A stretch of 64,000 nt of DNA from NCBI GenBank assembly GCA_049890095.1, contig JBMHCD010000008.1:62001-126000 (forward strand), read 5' to 3'. Shown one piece after another: positions 1 through 6,659 of this stretch. The translations under genes were made by a program, and so were the position numbers. The DNA is from JABAYQ01 sp049890095. GTDB lineage: Bacteria > Bacteroidota > Bacteroidia > Flavobacteriales > UBA7312. Each line of letters opens with the position of its first letter. Position 1 is the first letter of the stretch. Under the pieces are notes generated by a model. It ran no database searches. It saw nothing but the letters and a program-made list of their open reading frames with translations, and was not told where the DNA came from.

Positions 1-1
1 G

Positions 2-916
2 TTATCCAGTTTTTACGCCATAATTGGTGTAATTATGATCTTATTATTAGTTCAAGAAGTTCTTAAAAAAAGAAAGTGGAGATCAATGGTTATCAGAGTA
101 GGATATTATTTACTGGTTGTTGGTTTTGTTTTTCATACAATTGGCTTAATATCAAGATGGTATATTTCCGGACATGCACCTTGGAGTAATGCATATGAAA
201 GTGTTATTTATATTGCTTGGGCAACCATCTTAGCTGGTTTTGTATTTTCTAAAAAAAGTATGATAAGTATGGCTGCGACCGCAATTCTATCTTCTTTATT
301 ACTTATGGTAGCAGCTCTTAATTGGCTTGACCCTGAAATTACAAACTTAGTTCCAGTGTTAGATTCTTATTGGTTGATGATTCATGTAGCTATCATTACT
401 GCTAGTTATGGATTCTTAGCATTGGGAGCTTTGCTAGGTTTTTTCAATTTGATATTGTTTATCTTACAAAACAAAAACAATAAAAATAGAATTGCAGATT
501 CGGTATCGGAGCTAACAACCATTAATGAAATGAGTATTACAATTGGTTTGTTTATGCTTTCAATAGGTACTTTTTTAGGTGGTATTTGGGCAAACGAATC
601 TTGGGGAAGATATTGGGGGTGGGATCCTAAGGAAACTTGGGCATTTGCTAGTATGTTGTGTTATATTTTTGTTTTGCATCTTAGGTTTATCCCTAAATTG
701 AAAAGTGCATTTGTATTTAATCTTGCCTCATTAATTGCTTATAGTTCGATTATCATGACTTATTTTGGTGTTAACTTTTATTTATCTGGACTTCACTCTT
801 ACGCACAAGGAGACCCAATGCCAATACCATCATTTGTGTATTATTCTATCGTAATTGTATTTATTGTTACAATTTTAGCATATTTCAATCAGAAAAAAAT
901 TAAAAGTAATGGATAA
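2..916 (+). CDS. ccsA: Cytochrome c biogenesis protein, CcsA/CcsBA type (5' end outside window)
   Basis: This is an inner-membrane haem-handling protein of the system II cytochrome c maturation pathway, which delivers haem to apocytochromes in the periplasm. The visible part has about eight hydrophobic helices. It carries the tryptophan-rich haem-binding signature WGRYWGWDPKETWA and histidines near periplasmic loops (GHAPWSNAYES, MIHVA). The reading frame stays open to the left window edge. The first ATG at 35 lies inside a hydrophobic stretch, so the true start is upstream. In Bacteroidota this domain is usually the C-terminal half of a CcsB-CcsA fusion of roughly 1000 residues, which I infer here. 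The stop overlaps bshB1 by 8 bp, suggesting co-transcription and translational coupling. Confidence 0.88.
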   Translation, partial: LSSFYAIIGVIMILLLVQEVLKKRKWRSMVIRVGYYLLVVGFVFHTIGLISRWYISGHAPWSNAYESVIYIAWATILAGFVFSKKSMISMAATAILSSLLLMVAALNWLDPEITNLVPVLDSYWLMIHVAIITASYGFLALGALLGFFNLILFILQNKNNKNRIADSVSELTTINEMSITIGLFMLSIGTFLGGIWANESWGRYWGWDPKETWAFASMLCYIFVLHLRFIPKLKSAFVFNLASLIAYSSIIMTYFGVNFYLSGLHSYAQGDPMPIPSFVYYSIVIVFIVTILAYFNQKKIKSNG

Positions 917-1616
917 TCAAATTGATATTTTAGCTTTTGGGGCTCATCCAGACGACGTTGAGCTAAGTTGTGCAGGCACAATTTTAAAGCATGTATCGTT
1001 GGGTAATAAAATTGGGATAGTCGACCTTACAAGAGGAGAGCTGGGTACTAGAGGAAGTGCTCAAATCAGAGATCAAGAGTCGGCTAAAGCAGCTAAAATA
1101 TTAGGAGTTGAGTTTAGACACAACATGAATTTTGAGGATTGTTTTTTTGAAAATAATAATAAAAATAAGCTTGAAGTTGTTAAAGTTATTCGAAAGTATA
1201 GACCTAAAATTATTTTGTGTAATGCGATAGACGATCGTCATCCGGATCATCCAAAAGGGTCAGATTTAGTTTCTCAGGCTTGCTTCTTATCTGGTTTAAG
1301 TAAAATTGATACAGGTCAGGAAAAATGGAGACCTAAAAATGTATATCACTATATACAGTTCAGAGAAATAGAACCTGATTTTGTGGTTGATATTTCTGAT
1401 TTTATAGATCGAAAGATGGAATCTATAAAAGCGTATCAATCTCAATTTTATAATCCAAATTCGCAAGTGCCAGAAACTATTATTTCTTCTCAAAGCTTTC
1501 TAAATAGTATAGAATACCGAGCTAGTAATTTAGGTAGATTATCAGGGGTAAAATATGGAGAAGGATTTACGATAGAGAAACCAATTGTTGTTGATAGTTT
1601 AAACTCTATTTTTTAA
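909..1616 (+). CDS. bshB1: Bacillithiol biosynthesis deacetylase BshB1
   Basis: This 235-residue enzyme is a zinc-dependent PIG-L/LmbE-family deacetylase. It removes acetyl from GlcNAc-malate to give GlcN-malate, the second step of bacillithiol synthesis in the cytoplasm. The N-terminus carries the metal motif AHPDDVE (about residues 12-18). A second histidine motif, DDRHPDHPKG, lies at about residue 113. Both are typical of BshB1, and the length is normal. The ATG at 909 overlaps the end of the ccsA-type gene by 8 bp. The 3' end overlaps the convergent copA stop by 4 bp. The third-step gene, bshC, is at 23619 in this window; bshA is not visible. Confidence 0.9.
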   Translation: MDNQIDILAFGAHPDDVELSCAGTILKHVSLGNKIGIVDLTRGELGTRGSAQIRDQESAKAAKILGVEFRHNMNFEDCFFENNNKNKLEVVKVIRKYRPKIILCNAIDDRHPDHPKGSDLVSQACFLSGLSKIDTGQEKWRPKNVYHYIQFREIEPDFVVDISDFIDRKMESIKAYQSQFYNPNSQVPETIISSQSFLNSIEYRASNLGRLSGVKYGEGFTIEKPIVVDSLNSIF

Positions 1617-3706
1617 TTCAATTTTTTGCTCTTTAATCGTATTGAATTTCCAATTACAATTATATCCGAAAAAGCCATAAATAATGCTGCCATCATTGGT
1701 TCTAGATATCCTAATGCTGCAATAGGAATAGCAACAATGTTATAAGAAAATGCCCAAAATAAATTTTGTTTAATGGTAATAAGAGTATGCTTACTAATCA
1801 AAAATGCTTTAGTAAGTGGTTTTAACGAGAATTTATCGAGTAAAATAATTTGAGCAGAATCCATTGCTATTTGAGTGCTATTAGAGATTGAAACACCAAC
1901 ATCTGCCTTAGATAGAGCAGGAGCATCGTTTATACCGTCACCTACCATAGCTGTGGGTTGATTAGCAGAATATTCGGTTATTTTTTCGAGCTTTTCTTTA
2001 GGCATTTGCTCACTGTGCCATTTGTTTAAATTCAGTTTTTGAGCTATTTCTAAACATTTTTTTTCAGTGTCTCCACTGAGCAATATAGTGGACATACCAA
2101 TATTTTTAAGTTGTTTTATAACTTTATTAGCATCTTCTTTTAACTGATCGCTACATTTTATTTTAGCAATTGTTTCTCCATTTTTTGTAAGGAATAGGTT
2201 AAAGTCTTGATCTTTATTGTTAGTGTATTTTGCTGATCCAAATTGATAAGTTTCGTTATCATATATTGCTTGTATTCCTAACCCTTTTTTTTCTTTAACA
2301 TCATCTAACTCTAGTAAACTACATTCGTTGAGTTGCTTTTTTATAGCTTTAGCTAAAGGGTGGGATGAATAATGTTCTAATGAAAAAATAATATTCTTGA
2401 TTTGCGATAAATCGTTTTGAGTTTCAATCTTTTCTAATATGAATTTTCCATTTGTTAAGGTACCGGTTTTATCGAACACAATGTTTTTAACTCTGGCAAA
2501 TTGTTCTAAGGTGTCTCCACCTTTAATGAGTATTCCTGATTTTGCAGCTCTTCCTAAGCCAACCATAACTGCTGTTGGTGTTGCTAAACCCATGGCACAA
2601 GGGCAAGAAATAACTAATACAGCGATTGATCTCATAATGGCATCTGTCAATACTATATCGAATAAGTAATAGGATAGTATGAAGGTTATTAAAGAAATGA
2701 ATAGTACAAAGGGAACAAAAATAGCACTTACTTTATCTCCTAATTTTTGAATGGGTGGTTTTTGATTTTGGGCTTGTTTTACTAGTTCAATAATTTGTGA
2801 AAGTATAGAGTTGTTAGAATCTGAAGTTACTTTTATTTTAAAACTTCCATCCATTATTATTGTTCCTCCGTACACATCTTCATTTACTTTTTTAAATTGT
2901 GGAGTACTTTCACCGTTAATTAAAGATTGATCAATATAGCCATTACCTTCTATAATAATTCCATCACTTGGTATTTTATCTCCAGTATTGATTAATATAA
3001 GGTCGTTTGTTTTAAGTTTTTCTGCATCAACAGTTTCTGTTTTATCGTTTTCTAAAATTCGCTCACATGTAGCCTTTTTTAGTTTTGCTAATTCTTTGAT
3101 AGCGGTTGTTGTTTTTGAAACGGATTTTTTCTCTAGTAAATTACCTAATAATACTAAAGTGGTTATTGTTGCTGAAGTTTCAAAAAACAGATAAGAATGT
3201 GCTTGCACAGTATCCCAATATAAAATGGTACCTGTTAGACTGTAAAAAAAAGAGGTAACTACTCCAATAATAATTAAAACGTCCATATTAGGAACACCAG
3301 TTTTGAGCGAATTGAATGCACTTTTGCCAAAAAAATAAATGGCAATAACTAGTACTGGAATACATAAAATTAATTGAAGATTAGGATTGTGAAGAAAATG
3401 CTCAGATGGAAAAAACATATGAGCAAAAAGAGGAATAGTAAAAAATAAACAGATGTAAAATAGCCTTTTTACGTTTTGTTCTTTTATTTTTTCTTTACTT
3501 GCTTTAAAGCCAATTTGATTTATCAGACTTATTGCTAATTCTTCCGTATTTTTTTTGTTGACCGATAAGCTTACTTCATTATTGGAGAAAAAAACATTGA
3601 CATCTTCAAAACCGTTTTTAGTAAGATGGTTTTCGATGCCTTTTGCACAATTAGCACAGCTCATACCACTAACTTTAATGGTTTTTTTTGTAGAATTTTC
3701 TCTCAT
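1613..3706 (-). CDS. copA: Copper-type heavy-metal P1B ATPase
   Basis: This is a membrane ATPase that exports Cu(I) or a similar soft metal. From the ATG at 3706 it has 697 residues. A single N-terminal HMA domain carries GMSCANC (CxxC at 17-20). The transport motif CPC lies at about 368-370 within SCPCAMGLATP. The phosphorylated aspartate is in DKTGTLT at about 412. The HP motif SSHPLAK and the hinge GDGINDAP follow. Several hydrophobic helices flank the cytoplasmic domains. A TTG codon 9 bases further upstream would also open the frame, but it is part of a perfect -7 box (TAACTTTG, 3713-3720), so I prefer the ATG. It is divergent from tRNA-His and convergent with bshB1. CopA rather than a CopB/FixI type is inferred from the CPC and HMA motifs. 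Confidence 0.9.
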   Translation of the reverse strand: MRENSTKKTIKVSGMSCANCAKGIENHLTKNGFEDVNVFFSNNEVSLSVNKKNTEELAISLINQIGFKASKEKIKEQNVKRLFYICLFFTIPLFAHMFFPSEHFLHNPNLQLILCIPVLVIAIYFFGKSAFNSLKTGVPNMDVLIIIGVVTSFFYSLTGTILYWDTVQAHSYLFFETSATITTLVLLGNLLEKKSVSKTTTAIKELAKLKKATCERILENDKTETVDAEKLKTNDLILINTGDKIPSDGIIIEGNGYIDQSLINGESTPQFKKVNEDVYGGTIIMDGSFKIKVTSDSNNSILSQIIELVKQAQNQKPPIQKLGDKVSAIFVPFVLFISLITFILSYYLFDIVLTDAIMRSIAVLVISCPCAMGLATPTAVMVGLGRAAKSGILIKGGDTLEQFARVKNIVFDKTGTLTNGKFILEKIETQNDLSQIKNIIFSLEHYSSHPLAKAIKKQLNECSLLELDDVKEKKGLGIQAIYDNETYQFGSAKYTNNKDQDFNLFLTKNGETIAKIKCSDQLKEDANKVIKQLKNIGMSTILLSGDTEKKCLEIAQKLNLNKWHSEQMPKEKLEKITEYSANQPTAMVGDGINDAPALSKADVGVSISNSTQIAMDSAQIILLDKFSLKPLTKAFLISKHTLITIKQNLFWAFSYNIVAIPIAALGYLEPMMAALFMAFSDIIVIGNSIRLKSKKLN

Positions 3707-3712
3707 ATTTTT

Positions 3713-3720
3713 CAAAGTTA
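3713..3720 (-). promoter_or_regulatory. -7 promoter box of copA
   Basis: On the minus strand the sequence reads TAACTTTG, a perfect match to the Bacteroidota TAnnTTTG element. It lies only 6 bases before the copA ATG, so the transcript would be nearly leaderless. No clear TTG at -33 is visible. Confidence 0.5.
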
Positions 3721-3763
3721 CATTTTTTGTAAAAAAAATGATGGAAAATATTGATCTTAATTA

Positions 3764-3771
3764 TATATTTG
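3764..3771 (+). promoter_or_regulatory. -7 promoter box of tRNA-His
   Basis: TATATTTG is a perfect TAnnTTTG match 12 bases before the tRNA-His gene. A TTG at the expected -33 distance is not obvious. Confidence 0.5.
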
Positions 3772-3782
3772 CCCACTCAAAT

Positions 3783-3857
3783 GGTGGATGTAGCTCAGCT
3801 GGTTAGAGCATCGGTTTGTGGTGCCGAGGGTCGTGGGTTCGAATCCCATCTTCCACC
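3783..3857 (+). tRNA. tRNA-His (GTG)
   Basis: A complete cloverleaf can be folded. The acceptor 5' strand is GTGGATG (3784-3790) with the histidine-specific extra G at 3783. The D arm is GCTC/GAGC. The anticodon stem TCGGT/GCCGA encloses the loop TTGTGGT with anticodon GTG. The T arm is GTGGG-TTCGAAT-CCCAT, and the 3' acceptor strand is CTTCCAC. Position 73 is C, which pairs with the extra G as expected for tRNA-His. There is one T-T mismatch in the acceptor stem. CCA does not appear to be encoded. Confidence 0.95.
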
Positions 3858-3866
3858 CACAATTAG

Positions 3867-3894
3867 AGGTCTTGTTTTCACAAGGCCTTTTTTT
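3867..3894 (+). terminator. Intrinsic terminator after tRNA-His
   Basis: An 8-bp stem (AGGTCTTG with CAAGGCCT, one G-U pair) and a 6-base loop are followed by a run of T residues. It lies 9 bases after the tRNA-His gene on the same strand. Confidence 0.75.
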
Positions 3895-3900
3895 ATTCAT

Positions 3901-3924
3901 AAAAAAAAGCGAGTTGCCCCGCTT
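3901..3924 (-). terminator. Minus-strand hairpin with GCAA tetraloop and T-run
   Basis: Read on the minus strand, AGCGGG pairs with CTCGCT around a GCAA tetraloop, followed by eight T residues. The single G-U pair becomes an A-C mismatch on the plus strand, so the minus strand is the functional one. It lies 5-7 bases beyond the complete CRISPR-like repeat. No protein gene accounts for it, because the thioredoxin operon upstream has its own terminator at 4030-4055. It could end a small CRISPR RNA or be part of a tracrRNA-like tail. Confidence 0.6.
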
Positions 3925-3930
3925 TGGATG

Positions 3931-4020
3931 GTTGTTAAATGTACAATTTTGAAAGCTATTCACAACTTGGGCATTCCACAATCTAAATAACTTTCAGTTG
4001 TTAAATGTACAATTTTGAAA
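3931..4020 (-). CRISPR. Orphan mini-CRISPR: full 36-bp repeat, 30-bp spacer, truncated repeat
   Basis: The complete repeat is 3931-3966. The spacer is 3967-3996, exactly 30 bp. A second repeat copy starts at 3997 and matches the first perfectly for 24 bp, to 4020, then decays. On the minus strand the full repeat begins GTTGTGAATAGCTTTC and ends ATTTAACAAC, with inverted ends (GTTGT/ACAAC). From memory, this resembles type II-C repeats of Bacteroidota (GTTGTGA-T-GCTTTCAAA-T pattern), and the 36+30 periodicity is standard for type II arrays. On that strand the order is truncated repeat, spacer, full repeat, hairpin terminator, which would suffice for one crRNA. No cas genes are present in the window. 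With only one spacer the call rests on repeat shape and spacing. Confidence 0.55.
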
Positions 4021-4029
4021 ATTATATAA

Positions 4030-4055
4030 AAAAAGCCCAGATTTCTGGGCTTTTT
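4030..4055. terminator. Bidirectional intrinsic terminator of the thioredoxin operon
   Basis: A perfect 12-bp stem (AAAAAGCCCAGA with TCTGGGCTTTTT) has a 2-base loop and lies directly after the minus-strand stop at 4059. A-run and T-run on both sides allow it to work in either direction. Confidence 0.85.
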
Positions 4056-4058
4056 ATA

Positions 4059-4598
4059 TTATCTGTTTTTCATATTGGATAAAATCCTTTTGAACTGTTC
4101 GGGTTTTTGCAAACCAGGATAACTTCTGAGTTTTTCAAGTTTTTCATTTAAAAAAACTACAGAAGGCCAGTAGTAATTACCTTGATATGGATCTACTAAA
4201 GTTTTGTGTAAATCATGGGAACTTTTAACCTTAGGATCTTTTTCTTGATTGCTATAGCTAACACCATTAAATACTAAATCTTCTTTGCTTCTACCATCAA
4301 CCATAACAGAATAAAAATTCTCATTTAATGTTTTAATGATTTGATTATCCATAAAAGTTGTTTCTTTCATTTCTTTACAATACGGACAGCCTTGTCTATA
4401 AAAATAAAAGAATACTTTTTTAGGCTCTTTAGCAATTAAACTTTCTAATTCAGAAACATCTACCCACTTAATAGCAGCCAGAGAATTGTTGCTTTTAATA
4501 ATCGATTTTAAATCGGTTTTTTTATTGGATTGACCCTCATTGCAAGAAGTCACAAAAAAAGGTAAAACAATAAATAAGACACTCAATAGGTTTTTCAT
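4059..4598 (-). CDS. Thioredoxin-fold lipoprotein with CPYC motif
   Basis: This is a 179-residue exported protein. The signal sequence ends in a lipobox-like VTSC, placing the lipidated cysteine at about residue 19. A thioredoxin-like domain follows, with the active site FYFYRQGCPYCKEM (Cys 71 and 74) and a later WPSVVFL segment carrying the expected proline region. The likely role is a periplasmic thiol reductase or isomerase; no substrate can be named. Four bases separate it from the upstream thioredoxin-like gene, so they are probably co-transcribed. A strong terminator follows immediately. Confidence 0.75.
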   Translation of the reverse strand: MKNLLSVLFIVLPFFVTSCNEGQSNKKTDLKSIIKSNNSLAAIKWVDVSELESLIAKEPKKVFFYFYRQGCPYCKEMKETTFMDNQIIKTLNENFYSVMVDGRSKEDLVFNGVSYSNQEKDPKVKSSHDLHKTLVDPYQGNYYWPSVVFLNEKLEKLRSYPGLQKPEQFKRILSNMKNR

Positions 4599-4601
4599 TT
4601 T

Positions 4602-5063
4602 TTAATTTTCTTGATTTAAACTTTCAATAAACGGTTTTGGTCCTCCTGAAACATATCCGCTTTTAGCAATAGGGTTTAAAGCTAATTTTCCATCACTAGC
4701 AGCTACATCAAAAAGAAGGATAGTAGGATAACCTCTAACCAGTTGAGCAAAATTTTGTTGTAAGTTTCTATTTTGTGTAGAAATCTTTTCATCCAATTTT
4801 TTCCTTCTTGGAAAATCTACTTCTAATAAAATTACATTTTGATCTGCCCATGTTTTAAACTCGCTTTTATCAAAAACTTCTTTTTTAAGTCTGATACACC
4901 ATCCGCACCAATCTGAACCGGTAAAGTTTGCTAAAATGGGTTTTCCTGTTTTTAAAGAAAGTTTTGCTGCTTCTTCTAAATCATTATTCCATTTGCTAGA
5001 TTCTTGGCCTTGAGCTAGTAAGCTAGAAATAATAATAAATGTTGTTAAAATAAATTTATTCAT
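4602..5063 (-). CDS. Secreted thioredoxin-family protein with CGWC motif
   Basis: This 153-residue protein has a signal peptide ending at about residue 18 (SSLLAQGQ). It then has a thioredoxin_7-like domain with FTGSDWCGWCIRLKKEVF (Cys 53 and 56) and the cis-proline region GYPTILLFD. This family in Bacteroidota is often annotated as a thioredoxin-family or DsbD-gamma-like protein acting in the periplasm. It is in a minus-strand run with the POT transporter upstream (12-bp gap) and the CPYC lipoprotein downstream. Whether the two thioredoxins form a relay is not shown by the sequence. Confidence 0.75.
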   Translation of the reverse strand: MNKFILTTFIIISSLLAQGQESSKWNNDLEEAAKLSLKTGKPILANFTGSDWCGWCIRLKKEVFDKSEFKTWADQNVILLEVDFPRRKKLDEKISTQNRNLQQNFAQLVRGYPTILLFDVAASDGKLALNPIAKSGYVSGGPKPFIESLNQEN

Positions 5064-5075
5064 AGTTTTAAAATA

Positions 5076-6617
5076 TTAGTTGATACCGTTCATTAATTTC
5101 TTTAACGGGAAACTTAGTAAAAATAGTATAATTCCTCCTCCAACTGGAATATAAACTAAAATCATAAAGAAATCCGACATGGTAGACGTTAGAGCTATTT
5201 CTTCCATGTATCCAGAGAAAGAGCCCGCTAGTTTGTTACCCATAGCGGAAGCAAAAAACCATATCCCGAACATTACACCTAGCAATCTTTTTGGCGATAG
5301 TTTATTTACATAAGATAGCCCTACAGGAGATAAACTAAGTTCACCCATAGTATGTAGAAGGTATGCTAATACTAAAAATAGCATACTAGCTTTTTGGATA
5401 GATGTTCCGCCTACATTGGCAGCACCTATAACCATCGGAATAAATCCTAAACCTAATAAAATAAGACCTAATGCAAATTTTTGAGGACCATTTGGGTTGT
5501 ATTTTGTTTTTGCTAACTTTTGCCAAATTATCGAGAATAGTGGGGCTAGGGTAAATATAAATAAGGCATTCAAACTTTGGAACCAAGTGGTTGGTACTTC
5601 CGAGTTTTGATCAGCAAACTGATTGTAAATCATGTAGCCAATGATAGACCATAAAATAACTACACTCAATAACATAAATAACATTGCTTTAGGATAATCT
5701 TTACCTATAGATTTATACATTGCTACAAAAAGCCATGTAAGAATAATTACAGGTAATGCAGATAAAAGACTACTTATAAAGTTGAATATAAAGACTGAAT
5801 TACCACTTAGTGTTCTATCAGTATAATCGTTTGCAAAAATCGTCATACTTGAGCCTGCTTGTTCGAATGCAGCCCAGAAAAATATAGAGAAAAATGCAAG
5901 TACCCCTACAACAACTAGTCGTTGCTTTTCTACTTTAGTAAGCGGTTGTTTTGTTTGTTCACTTTTTTCTACTTCTTTCTTTTCTGGAGCAAGACCAATA
6001 GAACCAAACATTTTTTGAGAAAGTTGGAATTGTATCAATCCAATCAGCATAAATACACCTGCTAATCCAAAACCATAGTGCCATCCGTAAGTTTCTCCAA
6101 GGTAACCACATAAAATAGAACCCAAAAATGCACCTACATTAATACCTTGATAGAAAATAGTATATCCGGCGTCTTTTTTATCCGAATCTTCAGGGTAAAG
6201 TTGTCCTACTATTGAAGAAATATTTGGTTTGAAAAATCCATTTCCTACAATTAACAAAGCTAAACCTAAATAGAATGCAGGCATAGGTTCAAAAGCTAAC
6301 GATAAGTGCCCTAAAGTCATTAAAACAGCACCAATCATAATTGCTTTTCTGAATCCAAATATTTTATCGGCCAAAATACCTCCTAAAATTGGAGTAATAT
6401 ATACCAACATAGTATACCATCCATACAGTTCTCCTGCTTCAGAGCTCGTCCATCCTAAACCTGCATTTTCTGCAGTAACTTCAGTAACTAGATATAATAC
6501 TAAAAGTGCTCGCATTCCATAATAAGAGAAACGTTCCCACATTTCTGTAAAAAAGAGCATGAACAGTCCTACCGGATGTCCAAAAATTTGTTTGTCAATA
6601 GAGATGTTTTTTTCCAT
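5076..6617 (-). CDS. POT/PTR-family proton-dependent oligopeptide transporter
   Basis: This 513-residue inner-membrane major-facilitator protein imports di- and tripeptides with protons. The family signature ExxER is seen as EMWERFSYYG (E25, E28, R29). The PTR2 motif region FYQGINVGAFLGSILCGYLGE follows, and about 12-14 hydrophobic helices can be read. A TTG at 6627-6629 would lengthen the frame by four residues, but the ATG at 6617 opens the normal family N-terminus. It lies next to a DPP-IV-like secreted peptidase (6660) on the same strand, which would supply peptides outside the inner membrane. That link is inference from gene order. Confidence 0.9.
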   Translation of the reverse strand: MEKNISIDKQIFGHPVGLFMLFFTEMWERFSYYGMRALLVLYLVTEVTAENAGLGWTSSEAGELYGWYTMLVYITPILGGILADKIFGFRKAIMIGAVLMTLGHLSLAFEPMPAFYLGLALLIVGNGFFKPNISSIVGQLYPEDSDKKDAGYTIFYQGINVGAFLGSILCGYLGETYGWHYGFGLAGVFMLIGLIQFQLSQKMFGSIGLAPEKKEVEKSEQTKQPLTKVEKQRLVVVGVLAFFSIFFWAAFEQAGSSMTIFANDYTDRTLSGNSVFIFNFISSLLSALPVIILTWLFVAMYKSIGKDYPKAMLFMLLSVVILWSIIGYMIYNQFADQNSEVPTTWFQSLNALFIFTLAPLFSIIWQKLAKTKYNPNGPQKFALGLILLGLGFIPMVIGAANVGGTSIQKASMLFLVLAYLLHTMGELSLSPVGLSYVNKLSPKRLLGVMFGIWFFASAMGNKLAGSFSGYMEEIALTSTMSDFFMILVYIPVGGGIILFLLSFPLKKLMNGIN

Positions 6618-6659
6618 AATTTTTATCAAATAAGTTTTCGAATATAAGAATAATATACT

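Noticed and set aside
3862..3903. A third, highly decayed CRISPR repeat left of 3931
   Set aside because: Only TATTCAtAA matches the repeat end, the implied spacer would be 27 bp, and the stretch overlaps the tRNA terminator; this is likely chance.
3931..3966. The 24-bp direct repeat as two tandem promoters
   Set aside because: CAATTTTG is only close to TAnnTTTG and the TTG is 9 bases away instead of about 19-21. The 36+30 CRISPR geometry explains the repeat better.
3751..3990. 79-codon plus-strand reading frame containing VAQLVRASVCGAEGRGFESH
   Set aside because: It is a translation of the tRNA-His gene; this peptide pattern is a well-known false gene over tRNAs. The 74-codon minus-strand frame at 3757-3981 is antisense to the same tRNA and is also rejected.
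3867..4020. tRNA-His as an integration (att) site
   Set aside because: No second copy of the tRNA 3' end, and no integrase or mobile gene within the window.
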